Origin: Pseudomonas sp. RIT-PI-q
Lineage (GTDB): Bacteria > Pseudomonadota > Gammaproteobacteria > Pseudomonadales > Pseudomonadaceae
NCBI RefSeq assembly: GCF_001297125.1
Contig: NZ_LHPC01000028.1
Coordinates: 124,001 to 188,000, forward strand
Direction: 5' to 3'
Length of the DNA stretch: 64,000 nt
Part shown: positions 17,099 to 25,300 of the stretch, piece after piece
Layout of the letters: each line of letters opens with the position of its first letter
Numbering within the stretch: position 1 is the stretch's first letter
The notes under the pieces: generated by a model
Told to the model about the DNA's origin: nothing
Seen by the model: only the letters and a program-made list of their open reading frames with translations
Databases searched by the model: none
Translations under genes and position numbers: made by a program

Positions 17099-17584
17099 AT
17101 GAAGAGCCCAAGAGAACGTGCTGCCGAAGGTCTCCAAGCGGGAGACCGGTTCACGATAGTCCGCTGCTTTTCAGAGGACGACATTCGTCAATTCGCGCAG
17201 ATTTCTCGCGACTACAATCCGGTTCACTGCGATGCACGCTACGCCGAGATACGTAAGTTCAAGGCGCCCATCGCCCATGGCCTGCTGACAGCCAGCCTTG
17301 TCACCGAAATTGGCGGACAAATCGGGTGGTTGGCGACGGGGATGAGTTTCGCGTTCAAACGACCGGTTTATGCGGGAGAACCGCTCAGCTGCCATTGGCT
17401 CATCGCTGACATCGATGAACGCGGTCACGCAAAAGCCGAAGTCAGGATACTCAACGCAGAGGGCATCACAGTGCTGGAGGCGATCACGACTGGCGTGCTA
17501 CCTGGAACGGAGGAACGCGAATGCCTCAAACAGATGCTTGCTGACGGAGATCCTACCAACGGAGCTGGCGGATCTGTCAGTTGA
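17099..17584 (+). CDS. MaoC-like (R)-specific enoyl-CoA hydratase
   Basis: The 161-aa protein has the hot-dog-fold hydratase motif SRDYNPVHCDARYAE followed by APIAHGLL, where the Asp and His (residues about 39 and 44) are the catalytic pair of R-hydratases such as PhaJ. It hydrates trans-2-enoyl-CoA to (R)-3-hydroxyacyl-CoA. AAGGAG stands before the ATG. It sits alone after the exporter gene. No polyhydroxyalkanoate genes are nearby, so the acyl substrate is unknown. Confidence 0.85.
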   Translation: MKSPRERAAEGLQAGDRFTIVRCFSEDDIRQFAQISRDYNPVHCDARYAEIRKFKAPIAHGLLTASLVTEIGGQIGWLATGMSFAFKRPVYAGEPLSCHWLIADIDERGHAKAEVRILNAEGITVLEAITTGVLPGTEERECLKQMLADGDPTNGAGGSVS

Positions 17585-17812
17585 TAGCCTGGAATTGCGC
17601 CCTGGAAGCCGAAGAACTCATCAAGGAGACGCTCGCAGTGCTCATCACACCCGAGTGAATCATTTCTAATGACCAATATAAGACCCTAGTCCCATTTAAG
17701 AAAAAAGATCACTCAAGTAAGGTATTGCCCTACAGACAGCGGTTTGCGTAAGGCTTACATTCGCTGACCCGCAGGGACGCATCTCAACCACTCACGCCCA
17801 GGGCAACCGAGT

Positions 17813-17920
17813 ATGGTGCGTTATCTAGCCTACATCGTCATAGCTGTAATCATTGCGACCCTCGGTGTAGCGCTGTATGGCTGGTATCGCCATCTGCGAG
17901 ACGACGATGACATTGTTTAG
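17813..17920 (+). CDS. Possible 35-aa single-pass membrane peptide
   Basis: An open frame starting with ATG at 17813 encodes 35 residues: one hydrophobic helix (about 3-24, YLAYIVIAVIIATLGVAL) followed by WYRHLR and an acidic DDDD tail. The pattern fits a real small membrane protein, but no good ribosome site is visible. It lies in an otherwise gene-poor stretch (17585-18348) after the MaoC gene. No family is recognised. Confidence 0.4.
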   Translation: MVRYLAYIVIAVIIATLGVALYGWYRHLRDDDDIV

Positions 17921-18006
17921 CCTGCGCGCCCTTTGTTCGCCAGCCTGATTTCGCCCGAAAACCCTATAAACTTAACGCCCGCGCTTGAGCCTGGCTCACC
18001 TCCAAG

Positions 18007-18249
18007 GTGGTCAGCGCCAGCCAACTGCATGTCAACAAGATGTCAGCCCTCACCGAGTCAAATGCACAACTCCATGTGCAACGGCAAACCTTGTTGAAGA
18101 CACAAGAAAAACAACTGCTGAAGCTCACAGCGGACAGCACGTCACGCTTGCACGAGATTGGTCAGTCAATGCTGGATTCACGCAATGTCATTCTAGAACT
18201 GAAAATGCAGGGCAATGAGTGCATGGGTGTCTCCAGGCTGGAGGCTTGA
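18007..18249 (+). CDS. Possible 80-aa helical protein or gene remnant
   Basis: An open frame from a GTG codes for a hydrophilic, glutamine- and leucine-rich helical protein ending in a cysteine-containing tail (NECMGVSRLEA). It resembles the coiled-coil part of phage spanin-type proteins, but the hydrophobic N-terminal anchor is missing, so it may be the end of a decayed gene. There is no clear ribosome site. It is convergent with the ZorB-like gene. An imperfect GCCGGCT hairpin lies just after it at 18266-18295. Confidence 0.25.
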   Translation: MVSASQLHVNKMSALTESNAQLHVQRQTLLKTQEKQLLKLTADSTSRLHEIGQSMLDSRNVILELKMQGNECMGVSRLEA

Positions 18250-18348
18250 ACCTGCAAACCTGAATTGCCGGCTCCCCAAATAGCAGTAGCCGGCACCTTC
18301 TCTGTCCAGGGGGCACGTCATATCCATGGAGTGCCCTTTAAGGAAAGG

Positions 18349-19044
18349 TCAGCGTCCTTCGAGCGACCGATCCTCCTGAGAGACCACCAGTTGAACCTCG
18401 ACGCGGCGGTTTTCAGCACTCGCTGGATCGACACCAGGCTTGGGCCTGGAATCACCATAACCCGCCACGATCACTCGCAGCGATTGTTGCCCATCCAATG
18501 CCAACACCAACAATTTGCGTGCTTCGCGTGCCCGAGCAGCGGAGAGCGTGTAGTTATCGTCATAGACGGTGCAATACCGCACGAAATCGGTGACCGGCCG
18601 ACTGACCGGCACATTGTCCGTATGCCCCTCGACCAACACCTGGCCTTGGCCGTAATCGTGAATGAAGGGGGCGCCGCGACCGCTCAATTGCGTGACCCCC
18701 TGCCTGGCCTCTGGCGTGACACAGGCGCTGCCGCGACCGAAAGCGTTATCCGGTAGCGTCAGCCGGCGGTTCTTGATATCAACATCGATAAGCCCCCCTT
18801 CACCGCCGTGCGCAAGGTCCGTGCGCATCGCTTCAAGTAGTGCGCTCAGTCGTGTTTGTTGTGTGGCCGCGCCCTGGGCCTTTTCCGCCTGACGCGCGGC
18901 CTCCATCTGTTGCTTCTCGACGCGCATCGCTGCTTCGGCCGCTTTGTTCTGCAGCACCGAAACGACGAGCATGAGCATCACGACCGCCATGACACCCGCC
19001 ATGAGGTCCGAGATGGAAATCCATTCGCTGGGTTTTTCTCTCAT
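18349..19044 (-). CDS. ZorB-like MotB/OmpA-domain stator protein
   Basis: The 231-aa protein has one N-terminal membrane helix in the ZorB/MotB arrangement SEWISISDLMAGVMAVVMLM, with a single acidic residue, Asp13, at the position of the ion-binding aspartate. A helical linker (32-70) follows. A C-terminal OmpA-type peptidoglycan-binding domain carries GHTDN (140-144), LSAARA (167-172), GYGDSRP (195-201) and NRRVE (212-216). It follows the ZorA-like gene by six bases and should form the ion channel with it and anchor it to the cell wall. Flagellar MotB is unlikely here, as no chemotaxis or flagellar genes are present. Confidence 0.85.
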   Translation of the reverse strand: MREKPSEWISISDLMAGVMAVVMLMLVVSVLQNKAAEAAMRVEKQQMEAARQAEKAQGAATQQTRLSALLEAMRTDLAHGGEGGLIDVDIKNRRLTLPDNAFGRGSACVTPEARQGVTQLSGRGAPFIHDYGQGQVLVEGHTDNVPVSRPVTDFVRYCTVYDDNYTLSAARAREARKLLVLALDGQQSLRVIVAGYGDSRPKPGVDPASAENRRVEVQLVVSQEDRSLEGR

Positions 19045-19050
19045 GGTCGT

Positions 19051-21198
19051 TTACGCCAGTTGAGCTTCATCGGTCTGCAAGTCACTCGCAGGCGCAGGTT
19101 CATAGTCAGCCGTGAGTCGCCCTAGCAAAGTAACGGTCGACTGCGCAGCGTCGCTGAGCACCTGAAGGCGATTGGCAAACTGCTTGTCGATATTAGCCGC
19201 CAGCTTTTCCGGCAGAGCGCTCATGGCTTGTTGGCCTTGACGATGCGAGTCCGCAAGCGCCTTCACATCCTGGACAACAGGAGGCAGCTGTCGCGCCGAA
19301 TCGCATAATTGCTCAAGCAGTTTGACGCTCGCATCCAGAGGAGCCAGCATGGCCGGCAAAGCTTCCAGAGACTCCTGGGTTTTAGCGCCTTGATCAGTCA
19401 TGGTTTTGAACTGAGTATTGAAGGTTGTGAACTGCTCGGCAAGCTGTGGGAAGTTCACTAGCTTGCTCGCCACCGCATCCATCTTGTGTCCAGCCTTGGA
19501 AGCCTCCTTCAGTCCCTCCGAAATGCTCTGGCCGAGTTGATCCATATTGGAACTCATGGTTTCGATCGCTTCGTTAAGCGTGAAGCTTGTCTGCGAGAAC
19601 TGAGCGGTGGTTTTCTTCTGCATATCCTTGGCGCTTTCAGTCGTCACCTTGACTTCGTTGACCACCGCGCCGACATGTTCTGACAACTCATCGACCGCCG
19701 TGGAAATATTGTCGGTCGCTCCCTTCAAGTTGGCAGCCATATCCTGGGTGTTCTGGGTAAAGTCCCGGCTCATCGTGGTAATGGTGCCGGTCAGACTCCC
19801 CTCGATATTCTCCATGACTGTGCCCAGCCTGGTGATGTTGCCATCCATGCTCGCCTTCATTTCGACCAGGTGCCCGGCGAAATCCTCATTGAGCGATTCG
19901 ATCGCACCGCTGAGTTTTTCCTGCATGACCTGCACACTGCCTTTGAGCAATCCTGCCGAATCAGCCAGTAGTGTGGCGGACTCACCCATCAACTGTACCG
20001 CCGCCTCCTGACGTTGCAGGTTGTCGGATTTGGCCTCTACGTAACCTTGCAGGCACTCGTTCGCGGTCTTGGTGTTGTCCGCCACTTCGCCCAATCGCGC
20101 CTCGAGCGCATGCATGCCCTTGAGGCTCTCTTCGATGTTGGACAAGCGGGTAAGCTGTGCACTCATCTCGGCGATCTGCGGAAGGCTTTCGCTGAACGTC
20201 GCAATCACACCGAGCTGTTGCTGATGGTCGGCAAGCCGGGTATCCAGCCCATTGAAATGGCTCTCGGATTGTTTGCCATTCTGGAATCCAATCGCCTTGA
20301 GCTGTTTGAGTTCGGTAGACAGTAGAAGCCCCTGAGCGCTGAATGCCTCCACCAACCGAACACCGACACTTTCAAGTGCTGCCCGGTTCGTCTGTTCACC
20401 TTCAGCGCGTAGCGCCAGCGCGGCTTTACGACCAAGATCCATCTCGACTGCCAGACTGGCAAGCCTTTCATCCAGCGCAGTGAGTTGGCTTTCCGATTGT
20501 CTACCGTTCTGGAACTCGACCGCCTTGAGCTGCTTGAGCTCGGAGGCCACCAGCAGGCCTTGGGCATTGAATGCCTCAACCAGCCGGGCACCGACAGTCT
20601 CCAGGGCAGTCAGACTCACTTGATCGCGTTCGACCTGCAGCGCAAGCGCGGCTTTTCGGCTCAGATCGATCTCTTCCTTCATATGCTCAAGGCACCAGTC
20701 CGTGCGCTTGCTTTCCGCCGACCACGGGGCGGCTTCCCACAGCTTGATCATAATGAAGGCGATGATCCCCCACGTGGAGGTTTTGAACTTGGTGCCCAGG
20801 TCTTTCATCATGCCGGTGAGCTGGGTCAGGGAACCGCTCATGGCGTTCAGCGAATCGTCATGCCCCTGGAGGATGGTCGACGCCTTGTCCAACGCCAGGC
20901 CCAACCCCAGAAAAGTGCCCAACAGCCCGACGATCAACAACAACCCCGGCATGTTGGAGGCAAAACGCTCCCAACCAGAGGCGACTGCATGGCTCAACTC
21001 GCCGATTGAACCGTGCTCAATGTCCAGCGCGTTGATGCGAGCCCCGCCGCGCCAGTTTTTTTCCCACTTCGCCGGTTGGCCGAAAACCTGTGAAGTAATC
21101 AGCGACAGCAGCAGACCGAACAGGATGATGCTGAAAAAAAACACTTCCAGCGGATTGCTCAGCGAAGGGGTCAAGAACTGCAGAATCTCGCCAATCAT
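19051..21198 (-). CDS. ZorA-like MotA/TolQ/ExbB proton-channel protein with long coiled-coil tail
   Basis: This 715-aa protein has membrane helices at about 18-38, 84-104 (GLLLIVGLLGTFLGLGLAL) and 142-155, the MotA/TolQ/ExbB core. More than 500 residues of cytoplasmic helical tail follow, as in ZorA of Zorya anti-phage systems, which has a similar length. Residues 178-253 and 254-329 are a tandem duplication (about 60% identical by eye), and 400-640 is apolipoprotein-like coiled coil. It overlaps the gene before it by four bases (ATGA). Its partner is the ZorB-like protein. Confidence 0.87.
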   Translation of the reverse strand: MIGEILQFLTPSLSNPLEVFFFSIILFGLLLSLITSQVFGQPAKWEKNWRGGARINALDIEHGSIGELSHAVASGWERFASNMPGLLLIVGLLGTFLGLGLALDKASTILQGHDDSLNAMSGSLTQLTGMMKDLGTKFKTSTWGIIAFIMIKLWEAAPWSAESKRTDWCLEHMKEEIDLSRKAALALQVERDQVSLTALETVGARLVEAFNAQGLLVASELKQLKAVEFQNGRQSESQLTALDERLASLAVEMDLGRKAALALRAEGEQTNRAALESVGVRLVEAFSAQGLLLSTELKQLKAIGFQNGKQSESHFNGLDTRLADHQQQLGVIATFSESLPQIAEMSAQLTRLSNIEESLKGMHALEARLGEVADNTKTANECLQGYVEAKSDNLQRQEAAVQLMGESATLLADSAGLLKGSVQVMQEKLSGAIESLNEDFAGHLVEMKASMDGNITRLGTVMENIEGSLTGTITTMSRDFTQNTQDMAANLKGATDNISTAVDELSEHVGAVVNEVKVTTESAKDMQKKTTAQFSQTSFTLNEAIETMSSNMDQLGQSISEGLKEASKAGHKMDAVASKLVNFPQLAEQFTTFNTQFKTMTDQGAKTQESLEALPAMLAPLDASVKLLEQLCDSARQLPPVVQDVKALADSHRQGQQAMSALPEKLAANIDKQFANRLQVLSDAAQSTVTLLGRLTADYEPAPASDLQTDEAQLA
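20212..20667 (-). repeat. Tandem 228-base duplication within the ZorA-like gene
   Basis: Two consecutive 76-codon units encode near-identical helical segments starting DLSRKAALAL and DLGRKAALAL, each containing RLVEAF and ELKQLKA and ending around the FQNG-QSES block. The unit is a multiple of three, so the frame is kept, and it lengthens the first part of the tail. Confidence 0.85.
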
Positions 21199-22439
21199 GC
21201 CGCAACCTCAATGACCTTGAAGGCATCAGTACGATTCTTGCAGTCGGTTTCGAAAATATTGGCGAAGCTGACAATCAGCGACTGCTCCTCTGGGCTCAGG
21301 CGTTCCCATTTCTCGCCGTTTTGAGCGCAACGCACCAGAATCTCGCCAACCTTGCCACCGTGGTCGATCAAATACTCCTGATCATCGGCCACGAGCTGTT
21401 CCTCGCTTTTCTCAAGCAGTTGCAGAAAGCCTTCCGCGGCAAACACGTAATTACGCTTGGCACGGGTCTCGTTGCCCAACGCTTGAAGTTGAGCTTCGTC
21501 ACGCGGCAACAGAATGCGCAGATCGTCCAGCATCCGCGCCTCTTCTGCTTCCAGTGGTTCCAGTTCCGCCTCCATCTCCAGTCGGCGCTTGAGCACTCGG
21601 TCCTTGACCACTCGTTTATTCAGCTCTTCCCAGGTTTTTTGAGCATTTTGTAAATCCAGGCCCCACACCAGGATCATCTCCTCGAACACGAACGGAATCA
21701 CTGCCTTGCCAAAGTGCTTGACGGTCAGTTCATCCAGACGTTGCACGTCCGCATCGTTCAACTCTGCGCGCGCTTCGATCAGTTGGGCGGCGACATCGAT
21801 AATGAACAGCGGCTCCTGGCTCAGGGAGCCGATGTCTTCAAGCTGGGTCATTTGTTCTTCGTAAACCTGCAGCAGCTTCTGCACAGCGCGAACGCGCAGG
21901 TAGTGGTCGAAATCCACGAACGCTTCCGTTTCGATCAGGCGATTGGTCAATGCCTTGACCAAGTGATAGCGGTTGGTCAGTGCGATCGCCTGGAGCGCTT
22001 CGCGCTCTGCGCCTTGGGTTTTAGCCATAGCCGCATTCAGATCCCGCTCTCGCGCCTGCGCTTCGGCGATTTCCTGTTCATCCAGCAATTTTTTCTGCCA
22101 TTCACGGGCACGAGCAATCACCCAATCGATGGCCTGCTGCACCTTGGCCGCCAACGGGTGGGTGTCCAGGTGTTCCAGCACGGCCAAGGCACGCTCAAGA
22201 CCAAGACTCAAGGCCTTGACCCATGGCCAGGGCACATGGGTCGCCAGGGTCCGAAGCCCTACGCGCATGCTGGAAATGTAAGGCTTGGCTGCCTGGTAAA
22301 GCCGTTTGACTTCTCCGACAAAGGTTTCTGCTTCGTCGGCAAGCCATTTGACGGCTTTGCCGACTGTTTGTTTGACAGCACGAAACGCCGACGACACGGC
22401 GTTTGAAACCGTACTTACAAGAGAATCAAACCAGCCCAT
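21195..22439 (-). CDS. Helical protein of unknown family in the Zorya-like operon
   Basis: The 414-aa protein is not recognised. Residues 1-45 are amphipathic (WFDSLVSTVSNAVSSAF) and may bind membrane; 100-150 and 280-330 are charged, coiled-coil-like helix (for example EMEAELEPLEAEEARMLDD). There is no nuclease, helicase or Walker motif that I can see. It overlaps the AAA+ gene by one base (TAATG) and the ZorA-like gene by four, so it is made in step with both. An adaptor or effector between ATPase and motor is an inference. It replaces the ZorC/D, ZorE or ZorF/G genes of known Zorya types. Confidence 0.8.
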   Translation of the reverse strand: MGWFDSLVSTVSNAVSSAFRAVKQTVGKAVKWLADEAETFVGEVKRLYQAAKPYISSMRVGLRTLATHVPWPWVKALSLGLERALAVLEHLDTHPLAAKVQQAIDWVIARAREWQKKLLDEQEIAEAQARERDLNAAMAKTQGAEREALQAIALTNRYHLVKALTNRLIETEAFVDFDHYLRVRAVQKLLQVYEEQMTQLEDIGSLSQEPLFIIDVAAQLIEARAELNDADVQRLDELTVKHFGKAVIPFVFEEMILVWGLDLQNAQKTWEELNKRVVKDRVLKRRLEMEAELEPLEAEEARMLDDLRILLPRDEAQLQALGNETRAKRNYVFAAEGFLQLLEKSEEQLVADDQEYLIDHGGKVGEILVRCAQNGEKWERLSPEEQSLIVSFANIFETDCKNRTDAFKVIEVAA

Positions 22440-23506
22440 TAACTATCGCTCCTTTGATGAATGCCCAATGCTTTACGTGTCGCCGCGACGGTGCCGAGAT
22501 CAACCTCGGGTCGTGAAGCGTGAATGTCTTGACGCGCAGCCAGCAGCTGAGCGAGTGCTTCTTGAAGATGTGCCAGTTGCAGAACTCCGGCGCCATTGGC
22601 CAGCAAAGGCTTGGGCAAAGCCAGTCGCAAACACGTGCGAATTTCACGGCCAGACAGCCCTTCGGAAGCTGCGGCGAGGACGTCAAGCACCCCGTCCCGC
22701 TCTTCGGCCAGAGGGATTCCCGCTACCAGCATGCGTGCCCAGAGCGCTCGACGCTCACTTTCTCCGGGGAGCTCGAAACGGATGTGCTGAGAAATACGGC
22801 TGACAAAGGCGCTGTCGTAGTTGCGCGCAAAGTTAGTCGCAAAGATCACTACGCCGGTGTGCTTCTCCAACTCGATAAGCAACGTGGAGCGCATGGCATT
22901 GACCTCGTTATCAATGCCCTGGGTGACCGAAGACAAGCGTTTACCCAGCAAGGTATCGGCCTCGTCCAAAAACAAGACGGCATCCTCGGCGCGCGCCGAC
23001 TCGAACAACTGTGCAATGTTCTTCGACGTGTCGCCCATGAACTTACTTTCAAGGTCGGCAATACTGGCGCTGATAAGCCGTTTGCCAATGCTCCCGGAAA
23101 AGGCTTCCGCCGTCAGCGTCTTTCCCGTACCGGGCGAGCCATGAAAGTTCAAAATCGTCCCGCTGCCGCAGGGGTCGACTTCAGCGAATCCCCAGGTGAC
23201 GTAAATGGTGTGATGGTGGTGAATCTTCACCAAGGCCTCATCAAGCTGTTGCTTGACTCCCGGTGAAAGCACCACGTCCCGCTCCAGCGTGAAACGAGGC
23301 AATGTGCTTCGCGACAGGATCGGCGTCTTGGCAGGAGGTTCTTCGACGGCGGCCAACAGTTCAGGCCGTAACTTCTGATAGAGGTAGTCTCTGGAGGACA
23401 CTGTAATCACCAGTCCATTGATTTGAGCGCTTGGGCTTTGCAGCCTTGCAAGAGAAACTTGCGCAAGTCCGAAGGCGGAGTCTTGATTGAGCCGCTGAAC
23501 ACCCAT
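22439..23506 (-). CDS. AAA+ ATPase of the Zorya-like operon
   Basis: The 355-aa protein is a classical-clade AAA+ ATPase (FtsH/Cdc48/katanin-like): Walker A GSPGTGKT (123-130), the SKFMGDTSKNI segment (154-164), Walker B AVLFLDEADTLL (176-187), sensor-1 Asn225 and a candidate arginine finger at Arg237. A helical lid follows. Two starts are possible: ATG at 23506, without a ribosome site, or GTG at 23410, whose GTGA overlaps the stop of a short frame. Third-position G/C favours the other frame before 23410, so the shorter 323-aa protein may be the real one. It probably remodels a protein partner of the system. Confidence 0.87.
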   Translation of the reverse strand: MGVQRLNQDSAFGLAQVSLARLQSPSAQINGLVITVSSRDYLYQKLRPELLAAVEEPPAKTPILSRSTLPRFTLERDVVLSPGVKQQLDEALVKIHHHHTIYVTWGFAEVDPCGSGTILNFHGSPGTGKTLTAEAFSGSIGKRLISASIADLESKFMGDTSKNIAQLFESARAEDAVLFLDEADTLLGKRLSSVTQGIDNEVNAMRSTLLIELEKHTGVVIFATNFARNYDSAFVSRISQHIRFELPGESERRALWARMLVAGIPLAEERDGVLDVLAAASEGLSGREIRTCLRLALPKPLLANGAGVLQLAHLQEALAQLLAARQDIHASRPEVDLGTVAATRKALGIHQRSDS

Positions 23507-23590
23507 CGGCGCATCAGAAAGTTATCGGACAGCAGACGTCGAACTTGAAGATTTTCTGGATCAATTTAAAAAGCCAGGCAGCTGGCGCAT
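23407..23590 (-). other. Stretch of overlapping short reading frames before the AAA+ gene
   Basis: Between the 43-aa gene and the AAA+ gene, all three minus-strand frames are partly open. One begins with ATG at 23588-23590, overlapping the previous stop (TGATG), but ends after nine codons. A plus-one shift at TTTTTAAA would extend it to 60 residues, ending at the TGA that overlaps GTG 23410. Another frame gives AWLFKLIQKIFKFD. I cannot tell whether this is a frameshifted small gene, a recoding site or non-coding. Confidence 0.4.
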
Positions 23591-23721
23591 CACTCCCCGC
23601 CGGAGGCCGACTTGCGCCAGATATCGTTCTCCCGTTCCATTTGCTTGTACTTCAGATACAGATCAACGCTCGCTTTGAGCACCACGGCCAAACCGACGGT
23701 AGCCAGTACGTTCTTCAACAT
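23590..23721 (-). CDS. 43-aa membrane peptide, first gene of the Zorya-like operon
   Basis: An ATG at 23721 behind AGAGGGAT opens a 43-codon frame: a hydrophobic helix (residues 4-21, NVLATVGLAVVLKASVDL) followed by a charged KYKQMERENDIWRK tail. The good ribosome site, one-helix topology and TGATG overlap with the following frame support a real gene. It would be the first product of the motor operon. No family is recognised. Confidence 0.65.
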   Translation of the reverse strand: MLKNVLATVGLAVVLKASVDLYLKYKQMERENDIWRKSASGGE

Positions 23722-23767
23722 TTCGAATCCCTCTCTTGTGATCTGTGCTCAGCCTACGAGCCGGTCG

Positions 23768-24030
23768 CGACAGATTGTGTCGGGGCCAAACAGCAGATTC
23801 CAAAGGCACGAAAAAACTCCCAACCACGACACATTCTGACCACTACTCGTCCCATCCTGCCGCTTCCATGGCATCAGGAAGTCCAGCAAGAGAACCCGAT
23901 CAACCCCCTTCGCACACGGCAGCCGACGCGCCGTTGACACCTGTGCGCTGTCGGTGAAGTGGCGTTACCAGCGGCTGTTGGATCTGGGGGGATCGTACTT
24001 TTATCAGTCGACACGGCCTCAAGGTGTCGA
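23768..24030. promoter_or_regulatory. GACA/TGTC dyads in the divergent WYL/Zorya-like control region
   Basis: The 438 bases between the 43-aa gene and the WYL gene hold no other gene that I can support. Three inverted repeats share GACA...TGTC halves: CGACA-N5-TGTCG at 23768, GACA-N9-TGTC at 23936, and TCGACAC-N9-GTGTCGA at 24008-24030. The last is the best operator candidate for the WYL regulator. Spacing differs between copies, so this is tentative. Confidence 0.4.
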
Positions 24031-24159
24031 TTGAAGTCCGATGGGCAGCAGCGTCCTGTCGGCTTCATCCATTAGACCGACTAAAGGTTACCGGATCGTC
24101 GCCGATAGGCAGACAACCGGCTTATCCGCCAGCCAAAGGCCAGCTTCAACACTACAAGG

Positions 24160-25191
24160 ATGATTCTCTTGCCTTCAGCCAAAACCCATAGCGCGTTGAG
24201 TCGTCAATGGGAGCTACTTCAACAGCTGCCCAAACGCGCACCCGGTATCACAGTGAGTGAATTGCTGATCCGCCTGACGGCCGCTGGCTACTCCATCAGC
24301 CGCCGCAGTATCGAGCGCGACCTGCGTGACCTGTCCCTGGTGTTTCCGTTGCAGTGCAACGATGGCGGTACGCCCTTCGGTTGGTACTGGAAGCCGGGCG
24401 TGAGCGTCGAATTGCAGGGCATTACGCTGACTGAAGCCGTCAGCCTTACGTTAGTCGAAGATGCCGTCCGCCCGCTGCTCCCAGGCAGCATGTTGAGCGT
24501 GCTGGAACCGCGCTTTGAGCATGCGCGGCAAAAACTCAAAGGCCTCGAAGACGGCAACCGCGCCGCTCGCTGGCCCGACAAAGTCGCAAGCGTTCGTCCT
24601 GACTTTAACCTTCGCGCCCCGCAAATTCATGCAGAAACCCTGGAGGCGCTGCAGCACGCCCTGATCAGCGAGCAGCAGCTGCATTGCCAGTATTACTCGG
24701 CGCACAACGACAAAATCAGTGAGCTAACCCTCAACCCGCTGGCCATTGTCCAGCGCGGGCTGATTACCTATCTCATCGCGACTGCCGCGCCCTATACCGA
24801 TGTCCGTCAATTCGCGGTGCATCGCTTTCGTGCGGTAACCGTGCTCGATACTCCATGCCAAGGGCTGGATTCGTTTGAGCTGAAAACCTACCTGGATACC
24901 GATGCGTTGCAATTCGGAAAACCGGAAAAGATTCTCTTCAAGGCTTGGGTGAGTGAACACCAGGCGCGGTTGATTCGAGAGACACCATTGAGTAAAGACA
25001 TGGCGCTTGAAGCACTGTCGGACGGTTATCAGATGCAGGCGACTGTCAACAACACATGGCAACTGCACTGGTGGATTTTGTCGTTGGGCGACTCATTAGT
25101 CGTTCAGGAACCGGCAGCACTGCGCCAACTGGTAGGCGATACATTGCGCCGCGCCGCTGCGGCGTATGAGCCTGAAAACAGCTCGCTGTAA
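24160..25191 (+). CDS. WYL-domain transcriptional regulator
   Basis: This 343-aa protein has an N-terminal winged helix (about residues 10-70, SRRSIERDLRDLSL) and a central WYL domain (about 160-235, with LNPLAIVQRGLITYLIAT and VRQFAVHRFRAV). A C-terminal WCX-like part follows. WYL proteins such as CapW and BrxR repress phage-defence operons and respond to a ligand. It is divergent from the Zorya-like operon. The ATG at 24160 lacks a ribosome site; AAGGA is placed for a TTG start at 24169, which may be the true one. Confidence 0.88.
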   Translation: MILLPSAKTHSALSRQWELLQQLPKRAPGITVSELLIRLTAAGYSISRRSIERDLRDLSLVFPLQCNDGGTPFGWYWKPGVSVELQGITLTEAVSLTLVEDAVRPLLPGSMLSVLEPRFEHARQKLKGLEDGNRAARWPDKVASVRPDFNLRAPQIHAETLEALQHALISEQQLHCQYYSAHNDKISELTLNPLAIVQRGLITYLIATAAPYTDVRQFAVHRFRAVTVLDTPCQGLDSFELKTYLDTDALQFGKPEKILFKAWVSEHQARLIRETPLSKDMALEALSDGYQMQATVNNTWQLHWWILSLGDSLVVQEPAALRQLVGDTLRRAAAAYEPENSSL

Positions 25192-25199
25192 GCAGCCGT

Positions 25200-25291
25200 C
25201 GCGGGCTGCCGCTCTCGGCACAAACGCCTGCGCCAGTCAATACGAGCACATGCAAAGCATCACGCAAGCGTTGCCCCTGGAACTCGACCAT
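25200..25291 (-). pseudogene. Truncated Sir2-family deacylase (N-terminal remnant)
   Basis: The minus strand encodes MVEFQGQRLRDALHVLVLTG followed by AGVCAESGSP, a clear match to the NAD-binding start of Sir2/CobB proteins (usual form LVLTGAGVSAESGIPTF). After the SP the frame runs into unrelated sequence beside the WYL gene stop. About 220 residues, with the catalytic His and zinc cysteines, are missing. The break marks an edge of the Zorya-like insertion or a deletion. Confidence 0.7.
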
Positions 25292-25300
25292 GACTCCCTC

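Noticed and set aside
18349..21198. Flagellar MotA/MotB or TolQR/ExbBD assignment for the stator pair
   Set aside because: No flagellar, Tol or TonB genes are linked, the MotA-like protein has a tail of over 500 residues, and the upstream AAA+ and helical genes are translationally coupled.
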